11,937 nucleotides of DNA from SIG510 sp045540975 (GTDB taxonomy: Bacteria > Bacillota > Clostridia > Oscillospirales > JAAYXM01). Where the stretch lies: the NCBI GenBank assembly GCA_045540975.1, contig JAZQIE010000015.1, positions 1-11,937 on the forward strand. Reading direction: 5' to 3'. Shown here piece after piece: positions 6,000 through 11,937 of the stretch (positions within the stretch are counted from its first letter, which is position 1; the number at the start of each line of letters is the position of its first letter). The translations under genes were made by a program, and so were the position numbers. The notes under the pieces are model-generated. The model was not told the DNA's origin. It made no database searches and saw nothing but the letters and a program-made list of their open reading frames with translations.

Positions 6000-7412
6000 T
6001 TACTTGAATTCAACATTTGCCATCGAAATACCGGAGTGCAGTTCGATGCAACTAAACAAGTCTTCGCAGTTCTCTTCGGTCAGCGCAACACCGCCGACGG
6101 TGCAGTTTTCAAAGGTAACGATTGCATCATTTGCGAGGGCGCTCAAATCCATATAGGTTTTCGCCGCAAATTCACAGTTTTTGAAAACAGTGTCAATGTA
6201 CGGCTTAACCAGACGGTTTGCATCCGGATCGGAGAAATAATTGTTCTCTGTGAATTCGCAATTGTCAAAACTTGCAGAGACAAATCCACCCGCAAAGCTC
6301 TTCCATCCGGTAAAGGAACTGTTGGTAACGATGAGTCTTGCGTTATTGACCGTCGCATGTTCTGCGGTGTTGAAACCGTAGCCGATGTCTTCGCCCACAA
6401 CATGAACATTATCCAGAATCAGGTCTTCTTTGACACCGTAGGATACGATTCCGCGGAACACACCTTTCACAGTAACATTTTTGATGGTGCCGCCGTAGGT
6501 CATGATACCCCAATTGTCGCCGGTGCTATCGACGGTCAAAGTCTTGCCGTTACCGTCAAAAACACCGCCCTTGTGGATAAGACCCGTTTTGTTGCCATAC
6601 GGTGTAGACTGGTCCGCTGTAACATTCATGTCGTCGCCAAGAACGAAGTCTTCGCCGTTGCCTGCTGCATCACGGATATCTTCCGTTTTGAATAGTACCT
6701 TTCCATACTCTGCGCCTGCATCGTAATCCTTGCCGAAGCTGTCTTCTTCATGCATCAGCTGGGTTGCATTGACGGTGACACCGAAGGTAATCTTCGGCTG
6801 ATTGTCTTCGCCTGCTTCATTGGTCTTATGGTTTGCTTCGTTGCCCACAGTTTCCGGCATGGTGATGACCAAAACCATCACATGTGCCGCACTGGGAAGC
6901 AGTTCCGGAGTCGGAATCTGAACCGGTGCACCAAAGCCAATCCAATTTGCTTGGAGCGCACTATCGCGCTTTCCGAGCAACATGCCCATGTAAATGTCAC
7001 CGACTTGACCGTCCTGCTGAATCGCGGAATGACCCAGCTTGAGGACCTCGGAAAGCTTGAATTCCTTGCCGTAGACGTTGATTCCGGTCTTCTCGCTCAC
7101 AATGTTGGTTGCCACACTGTACTTCAGTGCCAAGCTGCCAACGTTGCTTACGCGAAGTGCAACCGCTTGCGTGTGACCCGGTTCCCAAAGAGTATCTTTG
7201 AAAATGGATTCACTGTTTTCGAGCTTTGTCCAGGTTTCGCCGTCGTAGCTGTATTCAACTTCGACGTCCAAATTGCCGGACTTGATGATGTTGTTCACGC
7301 TGGAGACGCTGTCGGTAAACCATGCGAAGGTAGAACCTACAAACATGGAGATACAGACAAGCAAACTCAGCGCGCTGAGCAGAAGTCTGCTCTTCGTGCT
7401 TTTTTGTGTCAT
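6000..7412 (-). CDS. TasA-like protein fused to a beta-helix-like C-terminal region
   Basis: A predicted secreted surface protein of 470 residues. Residues 1-30 form a SipW-type signal (basic start, hydrophobic core, GSTFAWFTDS at 26-35), followed by NIIKSGNLDVEVEYS (41-55), as in TasA. The body to about residue 220 carries WEPGHTQAVALRVSNVG (76-92), MPETVGNEAN (185-194) and VNATQ (214-218), and is paralogous to the whole protein at 3952-4593. From about 255 to 440 the sequence changes to short repeats of beta-helix type (GVFDGNGKTLTV, GGTIKNVTVKG, SFDNCEFTEN, VFKNCEF, TFENCTV), ending without a membrane anchor or sorting motif. The ATG at 7412 has AAAGGAGGT 10 bases upstream. The beta-helix part suggests adhesion or carbohydrate contact (inference). 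It follows the giant Hint-domain gene after 190 bases holding two hairpins. Confidence 0.87.
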   Translation of the reverse strand: MTQKSTKSRLLLSALSLLVCISMFVGSTFAWFTDSVSSVNNIIKSGNLDVEVEYSYDGETWTKLENSESIFKDTLWEPGHTQAVALRVSNVGSLALKYSVATNIVSEKTGINVYGKEFKLSEVLKLGHSAIQQDGQVGDIYMGMLLGKRDSALQANWIGFGAPVQIPTPELLPSAAHVMVLVITMPETVGNEANHKTNEAGEDNQPKITFGVTVNATQLMHEEDSFGKDYDAGAEYGKVLFKTEDIRDAAGNGEDFVLGDDMNVTADQSTPYGNKTGLIHKGGVFDGNGKTLTVDSTGDNWGIMTYGGTIKNVTVKGVFRGIVSYGVKEDLILDNVHVVGEDIGYGFNTAEHATVNNARLIVTNSSFTGWKSFAGGFVSASFDNCEFTENNYFSDPDANRLVKPYIDTVFKNCEFAAKTYMDLSALANDAIVTFENCTVGGVALTEENCEDLFSCIELHSGISMANVEFK

Positions 7413-7512
7413 ATCCCTATGACCTCCTTTAAAATTTTCGGCGCGGGTATACTGCAATCTGGCTGCGCCTAAAACAGAGGGCAGAAGGGGTATGTACGCA
7501 AGTACGCCAATC

Positions 7513-7541
7513 ATTGTATCTTCGCCACTCGGCGATCAAAA
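7513..7541 (-). promoter_or_regulatory. Possible internal promoter before the TasA-beta-helix fusion gene
   Basis: Minus strand: a weak -35 TTTTGA (7536-7541), 17 bases, and -10 TACAAT (7513-7518). The -35 lies in one arm of the long hairpin. An alternative TTGATC gives only 15-base spacing. Its placement would let the downstream genes be expressed apart from the giant gene, but the match is weak. Confidence 0.2.
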
Positions 7542-7572
7542 GATGCAAATCTCTTTGCACCCTTTGATCGCC
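7531..7572 (-). other. Long intercistronic RNA hairpin downstream of the Hint-protein gene
   Basis: GGCGATCAAA (7531-7540) and TTTGATCGCC (7563-7572) form a perfect 10-base-pair stem. A 3x3 internal loop and an inner TGCAAA/TTTGCA stem (7544-7549 with 7554-7559) follow, capped by a four-base loop. No T-run follows on the minus strand, so it is more likely an mRNA stability, processing or attenuation element than a terminator. Its outer GGCG overlaps the neighbouring hairpin by four bases. Confidence 0.8.
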
Positions 7573-7594
7573 GCCCGTCCAAAGACGGACGACG
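7569..7594 (-). other. Intercistronic RNA hairpin, copy 1 of a shared motif
   Basis: On the minus strand CGTCGTCCG and CGGGCGGCG pair over nine positions, two of them G-U, around an eight-base loop. It starts 8 bases after the TAA of the Hint-protein gene. The core GTCCGTYTTTGGACGGGCGG is shared with the hairpin at 5957-5987, and the outer pairs differ in a compensated way (A-U there, G-C here). Confidence 0.8.
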
Positions 7595-7602
7595 TTTTGC
7601 TG

Positions 7603-10600
7603 TTAAATGTACTTCTTGTAGCGTTCAATCATTGCAATGAGTTCTTCCATGGTCATGTTACCCTTGCCAATCGAGATTTTGAGGTACTGACCGCCCGCAG
7701 CATAGAACATTTCTCTGGAAAGTTCCACCTGTTCGGAAAGTTCTTCATAGGTGAAGAGACCGTAAGTTGCAATGTCTCTTGCCATCGCCGCAAAGTCATA
7801 TGCCATGGTATCGGGATTCACTTCGAAGATGTTCATGAGTCCCGCAACACCACCCGGCATGGTCAACATATCGTTGACAAAGTAGCACAAGTGACCGACC
7901 GTAACCGGACTCCATGCGGTTGTAATCTGATCCTGCAGCACGACTTTGACCAACTTCACCTTGCTGAGTTTGTCGCCGTCTTGTTTTGCAAAGGTGTGAC
8001 CGATGTACTTCGATGCATTGCAATCGAGATAGACGTAACGGTTGATGTCATAGTCCCAGAAACCGTGTTCGGAGATGACATCCACCTTCGTTCCATCCGA
8101 GAAGTAAAGTTCAATCACTTCATAGAGACCGCTCGGGTCGCTGTCTACGAACATAATCGGTGCGGAATCGAGTTTTCCGGTCTCCAGATTCCAAACGAGA
8201 AGCTTTTCGCTTCCGTCAAGCTCGGAAACCGCCTTCTTGCTACCGTCCGCCAAAGTAATCAAGCTATCCGGTGTGACACATCCACCGCCGCTGCTTCCAC
8301 TTTCCAATAGGGTCAGCGTACCATCACTTGTGAAACTGCTGTAGTTGTACTGATCATCCTTGTTGTACGGGATACTCCATGTATGGGAGAACTTCAGCGT
8401 GTCACCGCCGTTATTATCGGTAAACTCATACGAGATTGCAATCGAACGGCTGGTTGTTCCGGTACTTACAAAACCACCTGATGATGCAATGGTAAAATAA
8501 AGCTTGCCATCCTTACCTGATACCGGCATACCATAAGTTCCGCTATTGCTATGCATAGCCGCAGTATTGGTAAGTTTCAAAGTGAAATCATTATTGGTGT
8601 GCGTATATTCCCAATAATTGTTGCTTCCGTTTTGCTTACCGGTCTTGGCGAAAGTGATGTCGGAGAGCGCAAACTCTTTGTATTTGCTATCCGCAACACT
8701 CCAATACTTTACAGTAATACCGTCCAAAACCGGAGCAGCTGCACTCCAGTCACCGCCGTATTTATTCGCGACACCAAAACCTGCTCCGTAACTCGGAGTG
8801 CCAACCAAGCTTGGAGATTCCTTGCTGGTCTCGGTGCCGGTGACCTTATAGGTCGCGGTGTACTCTTCCCCAGTCACCGTTGCGGTCAATGTATAAATTG
8901 TACCACCCGCTGCAACCGCCACAGGAGCTGTCGGTTTTTCGTTGCCGTTCACCTTATAGTCGGTAACGGTAACGCCGTTAACGCTCATGGAAAGCTTACT
9001 GAAATCAAGCGCATAACCGCTCAACTTATCAAGGTCAACGTTCAGTTCATAAACCCAACCGTCGGTGCCGTAGGATTTCTCCGTAGTCAATCCGTCTGCG
9101 GTATCGGAGTATGCGACTGTGATAATATCGCTATACTTGTTGGACTCATAGTCGGATTCGGTTTTGAAACTATCCGCAGTACCATTGGTGTTCTTGTAAG
9201 AGTAGACATAAACTGTTGTTGACAGAATTGAGATTTGGACTTTTACATCCTTCATCTCGTACGGAATCGTTGCCTTGTCCGTTCTGTTATCGGTAATATT
9301 ATCCGGTGACGCAACGGTCTTTTGTGCATCTTCCGGCATATATGCAAAGCCAAGATTGAGGGAATCTTTTCCGTTGATGTTATGAATAAACGCAGTTTCC
9401 TTCATAACTCCGTCAACAATATCTTGTCCTGCACTCGGTACGTACTGCTTATCGTCTGCATTTACCCATGCCTGCTGAACAAAAGAGCCTTCCAACTTCG
9501 TCGGGGTTGCCTTGCCTTCGCTATCGCACAGATACAATACACTGAATCCCATTAAGGTCTTACTGCTGTTATACGTTGATGAGGTAGGCTTCTGCACCAA
9601 GGTAACATCACGCAAGGTAAGGTTGTTTGCCGCACCTACCAAAATGCTTGCCACTGCGCCAAGTTCAATGCGAGAATTATCGATGACCACGTTGCCGCCC
9701 GTGACATTAACAGCCGCGCGACCGCCCGAAATACGGGAGTTCAGAATCTGGCTGTTGCCCGATGCCATAACACCGCTCTTTGCATTGTAGTAACGGGTTT
9801 TTCCGTTTGTATCTGTCTCACTGCGGTTATCACTGCTTGTCAAATTCGACTTATACAATGCCGCGTAATCGAAATTCGGGCAAACGATCTGAACATTGTC
9901 CAAGGTTCCGTTGTTCAATGTAACAAAGGCATAACCCATGTCAGCTGCTACCGAATCGCTTCCGCAGGTCATGGTAAATCCGTTACCGTACAAAGTATAG
10001 CCGCCCGAAACCTCAAGCGAACTAAATCCGCAATCATTGAGCAGAACAACATTGTTTGCGGTTGCGTTTGACTCACCCGTTGTATTTTTCGCATCAACAA
10101 CCTCGAGGTACATGACAGTCGGTGTGCAGAAATTATAGTCCTGTATGGTAACCTTTACAACACCGGTGCCGGTAAACTGAATACTTCCCTTTGTCCAATC
10201 GGAGGTATTTGCTTCGTAAGTTCCGCTAACATTGCTGTTTTCGTCAACCTTGTCAACAGAAACAACTACACCGGAGTTGTTGATTTCCACACCGTCTTTC
10301 GCCGCAAACAGGCTGCCGACAGAAACAGCATTTCCATTACCGACACGATAGCGGAAGTTTCCGGTAAACTTTGTTTCAAATTTCTCAACAGAATTAGCTT
10401 CCACTCTGTCAAGAATGGTAACACCTTCCATTTCACCAACAACCTTTGTGGTAACACCCCAACCATAACCGGTTACAAGGTTATTAAAGGGGAGATAAAT
10501 CGCTTGGTTGTCTTCTGCGGCCGTATGATCATGCTTACATCCTGTTACAGAGTCTCTTTCTGCTTTGGAATTAATTGTTCCGCTACTATCAGTATCAGTA

Positions 10601-11937
10601 AATCTCAATTCCGAATGCGGAACACGACTGAACTTGTAGTCATTCGGACCGGAATAACTGGGATGACCGTTTTTCTCAAATTCACAGTAGTAATAATCAT
10701 TCCATGTTCCAAAGTGAACTGTACAGTCTTTGGCGGTGATACCATCCATTTTTGGATAAACATTGCCGTTAATGGTTTCATTTTCCCGAACCGAGCCAAT
10801 CAGTATGCCTGCATAACGGTATGCATAATACTGGTAGTTTCCGCAAACATCGTTATAAACGTCCATCTGCGCTGCAGCATGACAGTTTTCAAAGTGAATG
10901 CCCGCATTCTTTGGAGTACCTGCAGAGGTCTGACCGCTGGTGGGATAATACTGACCGACAATACCGCCGCAAGACACGTCATAAGAGCCCCAAAGCGCGG
11001 AAATCATGTTCGTGTTATCTACGGTGATATTTTTGAAAGTAGTTTTTAAATTTGCTTCTTTTGCATACCAGCCGACACAACCAACGATACCGCCGTTACC
11101 GATGTTGTAAACGCGCGGGTTGCAGTTTCTGATTGCGATGTTTTCAAAGGTTGCGCCGTCTGCATACGCGGCAATCACGCCGGTGGTAGTGATTTCACCG
11201 TCGGATGTGAAGTTATCCACAGAAAGATTCTTAATGGTACCGCCGTAAACCCTACCGAAGATACCCATACCGTCGCGGTAGTGCTGATCCTCCGCAGCAT
11301 ACCAGTCATGGTCGCCCTTCATTTCCCATGTGTTCTGATAGACGTTGTAAATGGTGTGACCGTTACCGTCAAAGGTACCTTCAAAGATTCTGATACCGCT
11401 TGTGATGGCAACTCCGGTTTTATCATCGTAGTTCGCTTTGTCGTCATTGTTGTAATAACCGACCGGATAGAAAATCTTTTTCTCAGGATTTTCCCCAAGA
11501 CCGTCGGTATTGATAACAGATCCGTAATTGAGGTTGATATCCGAAAGAAGTGTGATGGTATCACCCGCAAAAGAATCCGCATCTAATTCTGTTTCACCAA
11601 CAACAGCCATACCGCCGACGATTTTTGCAAACGCATAGAGCTGGTCGGCATTGACGATTTCAAAAGACTTTGCCGCCTTCGCTTCGTCGGTGTACCAGGT
11701 ATAATCCTCGCCGCCTTCCCACGTTTTCGCGGTATCCGCAACGAGTGCGACTTCGGAGAAGGTTGCCATTGCGACAGTGACAGCGCCGGTATTGACATCA
11801 TAGGTGAACTGGTTGTGTGCGGTGAGGTCTGCGACCGAATCCACCAGCGTCATTTCATTGTTGACACCGTCTTCCACATGGTAGAGGTGGTAGTTACCCA
11901 TATTGAGGTACTTGGGCAGGATTGCGCCAAGGTCAAT
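7603..11937 (-). CDS. Giant beta-helix-type surface protein with C-terminal Hint domain (partial, 5' end outside window)
   Basis: The frame is open to the right edge, giving 1,444 residues without a start or signal. An in-frame ATG at 11901 is internal: the preceding codons read IDLGAILPKYLN and no Shine-Dalgarno is present. From the visible end, a short beta domain (FTYDVNTGAVTVAMATFSEVALVAD) leads into a beta-helix/GLUG-like region (about 11400-10700; FEGTFDGNGHTIYNVYQN, GTIKNLSVDNF, NGGIVGCVG). A second beta-helix-like region (about 10050-9600) and Ig-like stretches follow. A GSSGGG linker leads to the Hint domain starting at Cys (codon 8278-8280) with VTPDSLITLADGSKKAVSEL, then the His of SEHGFW (8065-8067) and the block VTVGHLCYFVNDML. 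About 80 further residues follow. Hint domains cleave peptide bonds through a Cys thioester; activity here is inferred. Probable role: secreted or wall-associated adhesin, first visible gene of the operon. Confidence 0.88.
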   Translation of the reverse strand: MDLGAILPKYLNMGNYHLYHVEDGVNNEMTLVDSVADLTAHNQFTYDVNTGAVTVAMATFSEVALVADTAKTWEGGEDYTWYTDEAKAAKSFEIVNADQLYAFAKIVGGMAVVGETELDADSFAGDTITLLSDINLNYGSVINTDGLGENPEKKIFYPVGYYNNDDKANYDDKTGVAITSGIRIFEGTFDGNGHTIYNVYQNTWEMKGDHDWYAAEDQHYRDGMGIFGRVYGGTIKNLSVDNFTSDGEITTTGVIAAYADGATFENIAIRNCNPRVYNIGNGGIVGCVGWYAKEANLKTTFKNITVDNTNMISALWGSYDVSCGGIVGQYYPTSGQTSAGTPKNAGIHFENCHAAAQMDVYNDVCGNYQYYAYRYAGILIGSVRENETINGNVYPKMDGITAKDCTVHFGTWNDYYYCEFEKNGHPSYSGPNDYKFSRVPHSELRFTDTDSSGTINSKAERDSVTGCKHDHTAAEDNQAIYLPFNNLVTGYGWGVTTKVVGEMEGVTILDRVEANSVEKFETKFTGNFRYRVGNGNAVSVGSLFAAKDGVEINNSGVVVSVDKVDENSNVSGTYEANTSDWTKGSIQFTGTGVVKVTIQDYNFCTPTVMYLEVVDAKNTTGESNATANNVVLLNDCGFSSLEVSGGYTLYGNGFTMTCGSDSVAADMGYAFVTLNNGTLDNVQIVCPNFDYAALYKSNLTSSDNRSETDTNGKTRYYNAKSGVMASGNSQILNSRISGGRAAVNVTGGNVVIDNSRIELGAVASILVGAANNLTLRDVTLVQKPTSSTYNSSKTLMGFSVLYLCDSEGKATPTKLEGSFVQQAWVNADDKQYVPSAGQDIVDGVMKETAFIHNINGKDSLNLGFAYMPEDAQKTVASPDNITDNRTDKATIPYEMKDVKVQISILSTTVYVYSYKNTNGTADSFKTESDYESNKYSDIITVAYSDTADGLTTEKSYGTDGWVYELNVDLDKLSGYALDFSKLSMSVNGVTVTDYKVNGNEKPTAPVAVAAGGTIYTLTATVTGEEYTATYKVTGTETSKESPSLVGTPSYGAGFGVANKYGGDWSAAAPVLDGITVKYWSVADSKYKEFALSDITFAKTGKQNGSNNYWEYTHTNNDFTLKLTNTAAMHSNSGTYGMPVSGKDGKLYFTIASSGGFVSTGTTSRSIAISYEFTDNNGGDTLKFSHTWSIPYNKDDQYNYSSFTSDGTLTLLESGSSGGGCVTPDSLITLADGSKKAVSELDGSEKLLVWNLETGKLDSAPIMFVDSDPSGLYEVIELYFSDGTKVDVISEHGFWDYDINRYVYLDCNASKYIGHTFAKQDGDKLSKVKLVKVVLQDQITTAWSPVTVGHLCYFVNDMLTMPGGVAGLMNIFEVNPDTMAYDFAAMARDIATYGLFTYEELSEQVELSREMFYAAGGQYLKISIGKGNMTMEELIAMIERYKKYI
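7855..8280 (-). other. Hint (hedgehog/intein-type) domain within the giant surface protein
   Basis: The domain begins at the Cys encoded at 8278-8280 after a Ser/Gly linker. The A-block is CVTPDSLITLADGSKK. The B-block His is at 8065-8067 in VISEHGFWD, where the usual Thr of TxxH appears to be Ile. The final block is SPVTVGHLCYFVNDML followed by TMPGG instead of the His-Asn of splicing inteins. It could therefore still form a thioester at Cys but should not do Asn cyclisation. Boundaries are approximate. Confidence 0.82.

Noticed and set aside
7413..7514. Upstream ATG start (7514) for the TasA-beta-helix fusion gene
   Set aside because: It would add 34 residues before a normal signal peptide; AAAGGAGGT sits correctly before the ATG at 7412.
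7531..7594. Intrinsic terminator after the Hint gene
   Set aside because: Stable hairpins are present but no T-run follows on the transcribed strand, and the next gene is in the same direction with strong translation signals.
7603..8280. Functional self-splicing intein
   Set aside because: The C-terminal His-Asn and a following Cys/Ser/Thr nucleophile are missing and there is no clear C-extein; only cleavage or thioester chemistry remains plausible.
7492..8310. Plus-strand 272-residue frame opposite the Hint domain
   Set aside because: It is antisense to conserved Hint coding sequence and has no credible ribosome-binding site or recognisable motif.

Overview
The window looks like a chromosomal segment from a gut-type Firmicute, most likely class Clostridia (Oscillospiraceae/Ruminococcaceae-like). 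This is inferred from the strong AGGAGG ribosome-binding sites, the sigma-A-type promoters, the G5/3D protein next to rsmA, a class B sortase with an SPxTG-type substrate, and TasA/camelysin-like proteins with SipW-type signal peptides. Species cannot be assigned from the sequence.

Left part (1-1998): the 5' portion of rsmA (ksgA) runs off the left edge on the minus strand. Upstream of it, on the same strand, is a YabE-like cell-wall protein with ubiquitin-like repeats, a G5 domain and a 3D domain. A strong terminator lies between them, and the predicted rsmA -35 box is embedded in it. A near-consensus promoter drives the 3D gene. It sits in an AT-rich divergent spacer shared with the sortase.

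Middle (1999-2742): one plus-strand gene encodes a class B sortase with a visible His/Cys/Arg triad. It ends at a symmetrical hairpin that can terminate transcription from both sides.

Right part (2747-11937): six minus-strand genes form a probable operon. In transcription order they are: (1) the C-terminal 1,444 residues of a giant surface protein with beta-helix-like regions, ending in a Hint (hedgehog/intein-type) domain, whose 5' end lies outside the window; (2) a TasA-like protein fused to a beta-helix-like region; (3) a small TasA/camelysin-like protein; (4) a Sec-secreted protein with an SPFTG sorting signal and C-terminal membrane anchor; (5) a second TasA-like protein, a paralogue of the N-terminal half of gene 2; and (6) a membrane-tethered protein with a 13-residue Ser-rich repeat tail. 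Most spacers are short and each gene has its own Shine-Dalgarno. The two larger spacers carry a shared, compensated RNA hairpin directly after the upstream stop codon.

Interpretation (inference): the right part encodes a cell-surface fibre or matrix assembly. TasA-like subunits would be released by a SipW-type signal peptidase that is not in this window. One component would be anchored to peptidoglycan by the neighbouring sortase B. A giant adhesin-like protein carries a possibly autoprocessing C-terminal Hint domain. Linking the Hint domain to a TasA/sortase-B fibre locus is the most interesting feature here.
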